Below are positions 36,335-44,387 of a DNA stretch of 64,000 bases, piece after piece. The stretch is from the NCBI RefSeq assembly GCF_025370785.1, contig NZ_JAMXFA010000005.1, forward strand, positions 173,508 through 237,507. Reading direction: 5' to 3'. The translations under genes were made by a program, and so were the position numbers. Numbering within the stretch: the stretch's first letter is position 1; each line of letters starts with the position of its first letter. The stretch is from Laspinema olomoucense D3b (GTDB lineage Bacteria > Cyanobacteriota > Cyanobacteriia > Cyanobacteriales > Laspinemataceae). The notes below the pieces were generated by a model. It was not told the DNA's origin and searched no databases. It saw only the letters and a program-made list of their open reading frames with translations.

Positions 36335-37468
36335 ATGCTACCGATTATTGAGACAATTCCCATTGTTCAACTGGCTTCAGGCGATCGCTTATTTATCCAG
36401 GTTTATAAATTTATTGGAGCAAATCCCGGTCCCAAAGCCTATATCCAATCTAATTTACATGGGGCAGAAATCGCCGGGAATGCGGTAATTCATCAATTTA
36501 TAGAGTTTTTGCAAGGGGTAGATGACTGTTCCCTCAAGGGCGAAATTTGGTTGGTTCCGGTTTGTAATCCCCTGGGAATTAATCAGCGATCGCAACATTT
36601 TTCCAGCGGACGCTATCACAGCTATGATGGCAAAGACTGGAATAGAATATTTTGGGACTATGAAAAAGAAGCTACCGATATTCACGACTTTGCCTACTCG
36701 CTTCTTAATGTTGATCCAGAAGAAATTGAAGAATATTATCGACAGATTATTCTCACCAAATTTCATCAACTCCTACAAGATATCAACGCTACCAGCGGCG
36801 TTCCCTTTGTCGAACAATATCGCTATCAATTACAATCTCTGAGTTTAGATGCCAACTATGTCATTGACTGTCACAGTTCCACCAATCAAGGACTAGATTA
36901 TCTCTATTGCTTCAATTCCCGAGAAGAAAGCGCTAAAGCTTTTTTGCTTGATTATGCAATTTTGATGAACGAGTATGATGGCGATGCCTTCGATGAAGCG
37001 GGGATGAAACCTTGGCTGGCATTAGAGAAGAGTTTCGCCAAACAGGGAAAACCCATCCAGTTTGATGTGGAATCCTGGACTTTGGAACTGGGGACAGGAA
37101 TGCAGATGAATCCGCAATCCGTCGCCAAAGGATTGCTGGGTATTCAAAACTATTTGGCTACAAAAGGGATGTTGAATATTCCCGGATTTCCCCTGCCGGA
37201 AACTAACTTTCATTCGGTGATTTTTATCACCAAAGACCGAATCCGGAAATATTATGCCACCGCAGGCGGAATGATTCAAAACCGATTGCCGTTGGGAACC
37301 GTGGTTAAAACAGGCGACTGTCTTTACCAACTCTTAAGTTTTGACAAAACTGGAAAACCTCCAAAAATAATCGATATTACTGCTGTAGAATCAGGCTTAA
37401 TTGCCGATATTAGTATGAACTACTCGGCGAATCAAGGGGATTATATTTTATCCATTTTTCAGGGGTAA
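36335..37468 (+). CDS. AstE/AspA-type zinc deacylase (M14-like)
   Basis: 377 residues. The zinc motif HxxE appears in QSNLHGAEIAGN (about residue 42), the third ligand His in NYVIDCHSST (about 180), and the catalytic Glu probably in WTLELGTG (about 250). This arrangement is that of succinylglutamate desuccinylase/aspartoacylase-type enzymes, which remove acyl groups from amino acids. Insertions between the ligands and the C-terminal beta domain (AGGMIQNRLPLGTVVKTGD) are family-typical. The real substrate is unknown. Confidence 0.8.
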   Translation: MLPIIETIPIVQLASGDRLFIQVYKFIGANPGPKAYIQSNLHGAEIAGNAVIHQFIEFLQGVDDCSLKGEIWLVPVCNPLGINQRSQHFSSGRYHSYDGKDWNRIFWDYEKEATDIHDFAYSLLNVDPEEIEEYYRQIILTKFHQLLQDINATSGVPFVEQYRYQLQSLSLDANYVIDCHSSTNQGLDYLYCFNSREESAKAFLLDYAILMNEYDGDAFDEAGMKPWLALEKSFAKQGKPIQFDVESWTLELGTGMQMNPQSVAKGLLGIQNYLATKGMLNIPGFPLPETNFHSVIFITKDRIRKYYATAGGMIQNRLPLGTVVKTGDCLYQLLSFDKTGKPPKIIDITAVESGLIADISMNYSANQGDYILSIFQG

Positions 37469-37702
37469 CCTGAAAAATTTTGTAAAAATTAACCCTAATT
37501 TTTGACGTATTATAGCTTTAATGAAAAAGGGGGATAGGCACATTCCACAAATTTTTTATCGGTAGAAAATAAGGCTTTAAACCTGCTTATTTTCCCGTTG
37601 ATACCTCGGGTACAATTATAAAAACCCTCCCAGAAATTACAAATTTAAGCTTCCCTTTAAAACGCCTATGGTTTGGGGGAAGCCATTTTTTTTGCAAGCT
37701 GT

Positions 37703-38332
37703 CTATTCAGCTTTAAAAATTTGGGCTGCTGTTAATTGTAATTCGGGGAAAGCCAAGGACTCAACTCTTTCATTATCGCGGAATTGCTTGACTTCATACT
37801 CACCATTTACCATGTAATAAACGGAAATAGTGGGAGATTTAGAGCTACCAATGAAGCGCCGAGCACCTAAGCCTAAATGGTCTACAATCCAGTATTCAGG
37901 TATGCCCATTAATTCATAATCTCCTGCCTTTCTTAGATACTCATTCTGCCAATTAGTGCTGACTACTTTTACCACTAGGCGCACAGAACTCCCGAGGGTA
38001 ATGATAGAGTCTTTTTGCCAGCCGGGTTCATTGCTTAATTGGTCGCGATCGAGGACAATAATATCAGGCTGATAACCCGATTCATCCTCCACGGGTTTCA
38101 GCAAGCAATCACCGGGAATAGAGTAAGGTAATTTTAGACGTCTGATTTCCAAATGGAGTTCACCCGTGATAAAGCCGGTAATATTAGAGTGGGCACCCGT
38201 TCCTAGAGGCATTTCTACAATCCTTCCGTTATGTAACTCATATTTGCAAACCGCATTTTCTGGATACCAGGCTACAAATTCATCAAAGGAGATGGGTTTT
38301 GTAAGGGTCTGAGTCATAGTTGGTTTACTCAT
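37703..38332 (-). CDS. Uma2-family (DUF820) protein with altered active-site residue
   Basis: About 209 residues from the ATG at 38332 (ATGs at 38377 and 38317 are also possible). The restriction-endonuclease-like fold of Uma2 is recognisable: FDEFVAWYPE, NGRIVEMPLG, YQPDIIVLDRD (catalytic Asp), then RLVVKVVSTNW. In the family this last motif is normally VVEVVS, with Glu as a metal ligand; here the codon is AAA (Lys). The protein may therefore lack nuclease activity. Uma2 genes are numerous in cyanobacteria, of unknown role and often near mobile DNA. Confidence 0.78.
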   Translation of the reverse strand: MSKPTMTQTLTKPISFDEFVAWYPENAVCKYELHNGRIVEMPLGTGAHSNITGFITGELHLEIRRLKLPYSIPGDCLLKPVEDESGYQPDIIVLDRDQLSNEPGWQKDSIITLGSSVRLVVKVVSTNWQNEYLRKAGDYELMGIPEYWIVDHLGLGARRFIGSSKSPTISVYYMVNGEYEVKQFRDNERVESLAFPELQLTAAQIFKAE

Positions 38333-38863
38333 GGGTAATTTGAGGATGGAATTTGAGGGAGGCGATCGCCCTCTCAAAGATCCATAAAGCTATAGCTTAG
38401 AGATGGATTCACTTTCTCATTGTAGCAAAGCGCCGGACAGGCGGTTTCTGAGAGGGCGAGGCACGAACCTGGAGAAACAAGAAACCGGGTTTGTCGCAAT
38501 ATCTCGGTTTCTTCACCCATCGAAACTTCCTGGATCTATAATATGCCAGATTTGATAGTGCCGAAGCATTTTGATTGCAGAAAATTAACTTCTTCTCGCC
38601 ATTTTATTGTAATTATTGTTTGCCGTTGATAATTGGCTAAGGATAATCAAACAGTTCGAGAATTTCACAGCGCTTGACTTGATGCACCCGATCTGCGAGA
38701 CTATGAAAATTCCTACCTTGAGGGCGGGAATCCCTGGACTCCCCGCGTCAATTTTCGGATGGAGTCCCGAAAATGGACAAATTCGGAGCCTTTTAGTCTT
38801 CACGGCTTCGGCTTACACAATATATGACCTCATTTACGCGGGATTATCCTGTACGAGAGAGCA
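38333..38863. other. Intergenic region upstream of the type I R-M locus
   Basis: About 530 bp, with a partial AGAAACCGGGTTT palindrome (38482) and a hairpin ATTTTCGG/CCGAAAAT (38750-38776) preceded by CCTTGAGGGCGGGAATCCC. A plus-strand frame at 38616-38867 overlaps the hsdM start and has no coding support. Confidence 0.45.
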
Positions 38864-40486
38864 ATGACAAACGGACTGAATGGGCAAACCGGACACAAGA
38901 AAAAGCTAGAAACTCAGCTTTGGAATATTGCCGACTCGCTGCGGGGTAAGATGAATGCAGATGAGTTTCGGGATTACTGCTTAGGGTTCATTTTTTATAA
39001 ATACCTGTCTGAGCGGCAGCATCTCTATGCTAATGAAGTCTTAGCGGCGGATGCCATTGATTTCCTGGAAATTGATGAAGCTTCCGAAGAGGGGCAAGAA
39101 TATTTAGAAGCGATTAAGGAAGAGTCGATCGCCTCGTTGGGTTATTTTCTCAAACCTTCGGAATTGTTTAGTTCATTGGCGGAACGGGCGTTAGGAACTC
39201 AGAAAGCCCATGAGGAAAATCTAGCCGATGAAGATTTTGAATCATCTAATTTTATCTTGGATGATCTGACTCAGGTGCTCCAAGGGATTGAACGTTCCAC
39301 AATGGGGAAAGAAAGCGAAGAGGATTTTGATCACTTGTTTGAGGATCTGGATCTGACTTCGACCAAATTGGGGCGCACTCCGAAGGCAAAAAATGCCCTG
39401 ATTGCTAAGATTTTGGTGCATTTGGATAAAATCGATTTTCGCCTAGAGGATACAGAAAGTGATGTGCTAGGGGATGCCTATGAGTATTTGATTGGGCAGT
39501 TTGCCAGTGGTGCAGGGAAAAAGGCGGGGGAGTTTTACACGCCGCAGCAGGTTTCTAAAGTGTTAGCCAAAATTGTAACAACGGGAAAGCGGCGGCTGAA
39601 GTCAGTCTATGACCCTACCTGTGGATCGGGTTCGCTGTTGCTGCGGGTGGCGCGGGAGGTGGAGTCAGTTGGGGATTTTTACGGGCAGGAAATGAACCGC
39701 ACAACTTACAACCTAGCTCGCATGAACATGATTTTGCATGGGGTACATTATCGCAATTTTGATTTGCGCCAGGAGGATACCCTAGAACATCCGCAACATG
39801 AGGGAATGCGGTTTGAGGCGGTGGTGGCAAATCCGCCGTTTTCCGCGAAATGGAGCGCTAATAAGCTGTTTGAGTCCGATGATCGCTTTAGTCAGTATGG
39901 GGCATTGGCTCCTAGTTCTAAGGCTGATTTTGCCTTTGTGCAGCATATGCTCCATCATCTCGATGACAATGGCATAATGGCGGTAGTGTTGCCTCACGGG
40001 GTTTTGTTTCGCGGCGCGGCAGAGGGACGGATTCGTAAATATGTGATTAAAGAGCGCAATTGGTTGGATGCAGTGATTGGGTTGCCTGCTAATATTTTTT
40101 ATGGCACGAGTATCCCCACTTGTGTGCTAGTGTTTAAAAAGTGTCGGGAACATCCTAATGATGTTTTGTTTATTGATGCCAGTGCCTATTTTGAAAAGGC
40201 AAAGAATCAGAATTATTTGCGGGATGAGGATGTTGAGAAGATTGTTCAGACCTATCGGGAGAGGGTGCAGGAAGAAAAGTATAGTTATTGCGCTCCGTTA
40301 ACGGAAATTGAAGAGAATGATTTTAATCTAAATATTCCCCGTTATGTGGATACATTTGAGGAGGAGGAAGAAATCGATTTAGATGCAGTGGCGCGGGAGA
40401 TCCGAAAAATTGATCAGGAGATGGTGGAGACGGACCGGCTGATTCGGGGGTTTTGCGAGGAGTTGGGGATTGAGTCGCCTTTTTAG
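38864..40486 (+). CDS. hsdM: Type I restriction-modification methyltransferase HsdM
   Basis: 540 residues. The N-terminal helical domain contains LWNIADSLRGKMNADEFRDY. The SAM-binding motif is DPTCGSGSLLLRVA (about residue 250) and the catalytic motif NPPF is in VVANPPFSAKWS, giving an N6-adenine methyltransferase. HsdM pairs with HsdS to methylate, and with HsdR to cut, DNA. hsdS and hsdR follow on the same strand. The length is normal. Confidence 0.93.
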   Translation: MTNGLNGQTGHKKKLETQLWNIADSLRGKMNADEFRDYCLGFIFYKYLSERQHLYANEVLAADAIDFLEIDEASEEGQEYLEAIKEESIASLGYFLKPSELFSSLAERALGTQKAHEENLADEDFESSNFILDDLTQVLQGIERSTMGKESEEDFDHLFEDLDLTSTKLGRTPKAKNALIAKILVHLDKIDFRLEDTESDVLGDAYEYLIGQFASGAGKKAGEFYTPQQVSKVLAKIVTTGKRRLKSVYDPTCGSGSLLLRVAREVESVGDFYGQEMNRTTYNLARMNMILHGVHYRNFDLRQEDTLEHPQHEGMRFEAVVANPPFSAKWSANKLFESDDRFSQYGALAPSSKADFAFVQHMLHHLDDNGIMAVVLPHGVLFRGAAEGRIRKYVIKERNWLDAVIGLPANIFYGTSIPTCVLVFKKCREHPNDVLFIDASAYFEKAKNQNYLRDEDVEKIVQTYRERVQEEKYSYCAPLTEIEENDFNLNIPRYVDTFEEEEEIDLDAVAREIRKIDQEMVETDRLIRGFCEELGIESPF

Positions 40487-40506
40487 GGAATGGAGGACTG
40501 TTTTCA

Positions 40507-41442
40507 ATGATAAAAACTCGACTATACGGGAAATTTATTCAACAGATTAGGGGGTTAAGTCAACAGAAAGATTTATCAGTAACGGCTTTGATAACTCACT
40601 ATTTAATCATGAATGATCGGCGGAAATTAGAACAAATAGATAAACTCAAAACTTGGTTGGATGGCTTTAGACCATTTGAACCCATCATGATTGCTGAACT
40701 CAAAAAACTTTATGATGTTCGATTTACTTATAATTCTAATGCGATTGAAGGGAATACGTTAACCCAAAGTGAAACCGAGTTGGTGTTAACAAAGGGCATT
40801 ACGGTGGGGGGAAAAACTCTCGACGAACATTTAGAAGTGATTGGACATAAGGAGGCGATCGACTATATTGAAGGTTTAGCTCAAAAAGATACGGAAATTA
40901 ATCAATGGGAAATTAAACAAATTCATAATTTAATTCTCAGAAAAATCAACCCGGATGAAGCGGGGAGTTATCGGAATCTGGATGTGATGGCGGCAGGGAC
41001 AAATTATCGTTATCCTCCCCATTATTTCCTTTCTCAATTAATGGCGGATTTTGTGACCTGGCTCAATTCTGATGCGGCTTTAGCACTCCATCCGGTAGAA
41101 TATGCAACAATGGCTCATTATCGCTTTGTTTCGATTCATCCGTTTCGGGATGGAAATGGGAGAACAGCTAGATTATTAATGAATCTGCTATTAATTCGGG
41201 CGGGGTATCCTATTGTTGTGATTGATAATCAAATTCGGAATGATTATATTAATGCATTAGCCTACGGGCAACAAAACCAAGATGATTTAGTTCAGCTTTT
41301 TGATTTGGTTTGTGATGCGGCCATTCGTTCACTGGTGGAAGTTTTAAGTTTATTGGTGACGGCAACCAGTAGTATAGAAAAGGGGCAGGGATTTTATCAG
41401 GAATTTACAGATTTTATTGATAATAATTTTAGGAATAGGTAA
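40507..41442 (+). CDS. Fic-family protein between hsdM and hsdS
   Basis: 311 residues. The Fic active site HPFRDGNGRTARLLMN is complete (about residue 215), so AMPylation or related nucleotide transfer is expected. An N-terminal inhibitory helix motif SNAIEGN (S/T-xxx-E-[G/N]) is present near residue 80, a class II arrangement. Fic genes are commonly lodged inside type I R-M operons, where their role is unclear. Its stop overlaps the hsdS start (TAATG), indicating one operon. Confidence 0.9.
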   Translation: MIKTRLYGKFIQQIRGLSQQKDLSVTALITHYLIMNDRRKLEQIDKLKTWLDGFRPFEPIMIAELKKLYDVRFTYNSNAIEGNTLTQSETELVLTKGITVGGKTLDEHLEVIGHKEAIDYIEGLAQKDTEINQWEIKQIHNLILRKINPDEAGSYRNLDVMAAGTNYRYPPHYFLSQLMADFVTWLNSDAALALHPVEYATMAHYRFVSIHPFRDGNGRTARLLMNLLLIRAGYPIVVIDNQIRNDYINALAYGQQNQDDLVQLFDLVCDAAIRSLVEVLSLLVTATSSIEKGQGFYQEFTDFIDNNFRNR

Positions 41443-42671
41443 TGAGTAAGAAGTTAAAGAAAAATGTGCCTGTGTTGCGGTTTCCTGAGTTTGAGGGAGC
41501 TTGGGAAACGAAGAATATTAGTGACATTTGTACAAGAATAAGTGATGGCATTCATAGCACTCCTGAATATAGCCAACAGGGAGAATTTTATTTCATTAAT
41601 GGCAATAATTTGATTAACAGCAAAATCGAGATTTCTGAAAATACTAAGCGAGTTGATTACTCGGAGTCTTTAAAATATGCAAGTGATTTAAATTCACAAA
41701 CAATTTTAATCTCTATCAATGGGACGATTGGAAATCTGGCTTTTTATGAAAATGAAAAAGTTATTTTAGGTAAAAGTGCTTGCTATCTTAACTTAAAACC
41801 AGAAAAGAATAAGATTTTTATATTTTATTTACTGCAAACTTCAACCACAAGGAATCACTTCAATAGAGAGCTAACAGGGTCAACCATTAAAAATTTATCG
41901 TTAACCACAATCAAAAATACAGAAGTATATCTTCCTCTAATCGCCGAACAAGAGAAGATAGCGAGTTTTTTGGGAGCAGTGGATACGCGCCTCAACCAAC
42001 TCCGCCGCAAACGGGAACACCTGCAAACCTACAAACGCGGCGTAATGCAAAAACTTTTCTCCCAACAAATCTGCTTCACCCAACCCGACGGCTCTCCTTT
42101 CCCTGATTGGGAAAAGAAAAAGTTAGGGAATATTTCAGAGAAACCTCAATACGGATTAGCTGCATCAGCCATAAAGTTTGATGGTAAACATAAATACATC
42201 AGAATTACAGATATTGACGACAATACTCATGGCTTTACTCCCAACCCTCTAACTTCCCCTGATTCCGGCATTAGTCCAGATTATCAATTGCAAGATAATG
42301 ATCTCGTTTTAGCAAGAACTGGAGCAACTGTCGGAAAATCTTATTTGTACAAAAAAGAAGACGGTGAAATATATTTTGCGGGCTACCTCATTAGATTTAG
42401 AATTACCAAAGCTCATGCTAATTTCGTGTATTATTTGACTTTAACGGACAAATATTATAAATGGGTAATTATGAATTCAATGCGTTCCGGTCAGCCTGGA
42501 ATTAATGCAGAAGAATACTCCAATTTCTCCTTTTTTCTCCCCTGTAAAAAGGAACAAGAAAAAATAGCCAACTTCCTAACCATCATCGATCGCAAAATCG
42601 AAATCCTCTCTTGCCAAATCGACCAAACCGAACAATTCAAAAAAGGCTTACTACAAAAATTGTTTGTCTAA
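41442..42671 (+). CDS. hsdS: Type I restriction specificity subunit HsdS
   Basis: 409 residues with two target-recognition domains. Each opens with a W/P-rich start (FPEFEGAWETK; PDGSPFPDWEKKKLG) and ends in the conserved helix (LIAEQEKIASFLGAVDTRLNQL; KEQEKIANFLTIIDRKIEIL). The two halves recognise the two parts of a split target. The tail QTEQFKKGLLQKLFV is repeated downstream as a gene fragment at 43629-43680. The target sequence cannot be read from the protein. Confidence 0.92.
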   Translation: MSKKLKKNVPVLRFPEFEGAWETKNISDICTRISDGIHSTPEYSQQGEFYFINGNNLINSKIEISENTKRVDYSESLKYASDLNSQTILISINGTIGNLAFYENEKVILGKSACYLNLKPEKNKIFIFYLLQTSTTRNHFNRELTGSTIKNLSLTTIKNTEVYLPLIAEQEKIASFLGAVDTRLNQLRRKREHLQTYKRGVMQKLFSQQICFTQPDGSPFPDWEKKKLGNISEKPQYGLAASAIKFDGKHKYIRITDIDDNTHGFTPNPLTSPDSGISPDYQLQDNDLVLARTGATVGKSYLYKKEDGEIYFAGYLIRFRITKAHANFVYYLTLTDKYYKWVIMNSMRSGQPGINAEEYSNFSFFLPCKKEQEKIANFLTIIDRKIEILSCQIDQTEQFKKGLLQKLFV

Positions 42672-42723
42672 ATTGTTAAAATTAAAACAAGCACCCTAAA
42701 CCACACTGACCCCATCCCGAACT

Positions 42724-43308
42724 ATGATTGCAGCAAAAGATAACGTTCCACCGTTTACCCCAGAAGAATACTTTGCTTGGGAAGAACAGCAGCTAGAAAA
42801 ACATGAACTGATTAACGGTCAAGTCTATGCTAGGAGTGGCGGCAGCGTAAACCATAGCCGCCTTGCCGTCAGACTCACAACCCTATTCGCCAACCATTTA
42901 GAGGGAAGTGGATGCGAAACAGGTAACTCAGACTTGAGAGTTAAAATTGCTGAAACCAATAATTATATCTATCCAGATATCAGCGTCACTTGCGACGATC
43001 GCGACAAAACTGCCAGCCAATACATTACCTATCCCTGCCTAATCGTCGAAGTCTTATCCAAAAGTACAGAAGCCTACGACAGAGGCAGAAAATTCCGAAT
43101 GTACCGCCAAAACCCAGCCTTAATCGATTATTTGTTGGTTAGTTCCACCAGCATCGAAATGGATTTGTATCATAAAAATGAGGCAGGCATTTGGTTAATT
43201 ATCAACTATCAAGCAGGGGATACGGTAGAACTGAAAAGCCTCAATTTCAGCTTTCCGATTGAACAGGTTTATCGCGGTTTGGATTTAACTTTAGAAACCA
43301 CAATCTAA
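42724..43308 (+). CDS. Uma2-family (DUF820) endonuclease-like protein
   Basis: 194 residues with FTPEEYFAWEEQQLEKHELI, YPDISVTCDDRD and CLIVEVLSKSTEAYDRG, i.e. the Asp and Glu of the Uma2 PD-(D/E)xK fold are both present, unlike the copy at 37703-38332. It lies inside the type I R-M locus, in a block bounded by the two copies of the hsdS 3' end, and is probably passenger cargo. Confidence 0.82.
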   Translation: MIAAKDNVPPFTPEEYFAWEEQQLEKHELINGQVYARSGGSVNHSRLAVRLTTLFANHLEGSGCETGNSDLRVKIAETNNYIYPDISVTCDDRDKTASQYITYPCLIVEVLSKSTEAYDRGRKFRMYRQNPALIDYLLVSSTSIEMDLYHKNEAGIWLIINYQAGDTVELKSLNFSFPIEQVYRGLDLTLETTI

Positions 43309-43312
43309 AACC

Positions 43313-43624
43313 CTGATTTTCAACGATTTAACCCCAACCCTAAGAGAACAAATTAAAGCGATCGCCGCCAAACATGGAGCCTTTAATGTGCGAGTTTTTG
43401 GTTCTGTCGCCAGAGACGAAGCCGACCAAAATAGCGACCTTGATCTAATCGTAGACTATGACCTTGACAAAATTAGCCCTTGGTTTCCCGTCCGTCTCAT
43501 CCATGATTGAGAAAACCTGCTCGGTGTCAAGGTTGATGTCGTCACCGCCAACGGACTCAAAGACAGAATCCGCGATCAAGTCTTACAGGAGTCACTCACA
43601 TTAAACGCCTCCGCGACAAAATGA
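43313..43624 (+). pseudogene. MNT-type nucleotidyltransferase, broken
   Basis: The frame reads LTPTLREQIKAIAAKHG, then FGSVARDEADQNSDLDL, the GSxAR...SDLDL motif of minimal nucleotidyltransferases (MntA/HEPN-MNT antitoxins). There is no ATG (a CTG sits at the expected place), and an in-frame TGA interrupts it after VRLIHD; the following ENLLGVKVDVVTANGLKDRI is still in the same frame. No HEPN partner follows. A degenerate antitoxin-type gene. Confidence 0.8.
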
Positions 43625-43680
43625 AACTCAACCAAACCGAACAATTCAAAAAAGGCTTACTGCAAAAACTGTTTGTTTGA
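43592..43680 (+). pseudogene. Duplicated hsdS 3' end fragment
   Basis: In the frame after the broken MNT gene, KRLRDKMKLNQ leads into QTEQFKKGLLQKLFV and a stop. It repeats the last 17 codons of hsdS (42620-42671) with only a few base changes. KRLRDKM also occurs early in HsdR. It marks the right boundary of the cargo block inserted in the R-M locus. Confidence 0.8.
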
Positions 43681-43719
43681 GGGTTTATAATAAAAGTAGG
43701 TTTACCCAAGGCGAAAAAA

Positions 43720-43962
43720 ATGCTCACCCTAGAAATGGTCATTCAAAAAATTCAGCAGTTTTCCCCAGATCAACTCGCAAAAATTGTGGAGTATATTGAA
43801 TTTATCGAATTTAAAACGAATCAAGTAGTTTCTCCATCAATCGACATCAAGCCACAAAACAAATCCTTTGTAGAATCAGCCCAAGAATTTGTAGGCTGTT
43901 TAGATAGTGACCTAGAAGACCTCTCCCACAATCCCCAATACCTAGAAGGCTTTGGAGAATAA
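43720..43962 (+). CDS. Antitoxin-like protein of a VapBC-type pair
   Basis: 80 residues: MLTLEMVIQKIQQFSPDQLAKIVEYIEFIE, a helical DUF2281-like start, followed by a linker and an acidic tail. Its stop overlaps the start codon of the PIN-domain gene (TAATG), as is usual for toxin-antitoxin operons. The partner toxin is broken, so this antitoxin may be a relic or act on another toxin. Confidence 0.72.
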   Translation: MLTLEMVIQKIQQFSPDQLAKIVEYIEFIEFKTNQVVSPSIDIKPQNKSFVESAQEFVGCLDSDLEDLSHNPQYLEGFGE

Positions 43963-44384
43963 TGAACAGCCCTGTTATCTTAGATACCGGAGTTTTAATC
44001 GCTTTCCTAATGCCTAGGGATAAATTCCATCCTTGGGCAGTCTCCCCACTTTCCTAAATCATAGTTCCTGTGATCACCTGTGAACCCGTCATCACCGAAT
44101 CCTGTTTCCTTGCCCAAAGGATTCACAACGGACAGGAAACAATTCTAAAACTGATTCAGCAAGGTCATATCATTCTCCCTTTCATCCTCAGCGAAAACAT
44201 TGAAGCCATAGAAAACCTGATGCAACGCTATAGTTCCGTGCCCCTGTCTCTGGCTGATGCTTGTTTAGTTAGAATGAGCGAAGTGTATGAAAATAGCCAA
44301 ATCCTGACTTTGGATAGTGATTTTACGATTTATCGAAAGCAGCGCAATCAACTCATTCCTGTCATCATGCCTAACGAGAATTAA
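43962..44384 (+). pseudogene. PIN-domain toxin (VapC-like) with premature stop
   Basis: It starts MNSPVILDTGVLIAFLMPRD, with the first catalytic Asp, but TAA at 44055-44057 ends the frame at codon 32. The same frame continues after the stop with VITCEPVITESCFLAQ, LSLADACLV and ILTLDSDFTIY, carrying the remaining acidic residues. A single C-to-T change of a Gln codon (LSQ to LS-stop) would explain it. The gene is inactivated unless the stop is read through. Confidence 0.85.
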
Positions 44385-44387
44385 ACT

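Noticed and set aside
38690..38780. IS200/IS605 right end or guide-RNA-like remnant
   Set aside because: GGGCGGGAATCCC and a following hairpin are suggestive, but no TnpB/IscB gene or second end is present.
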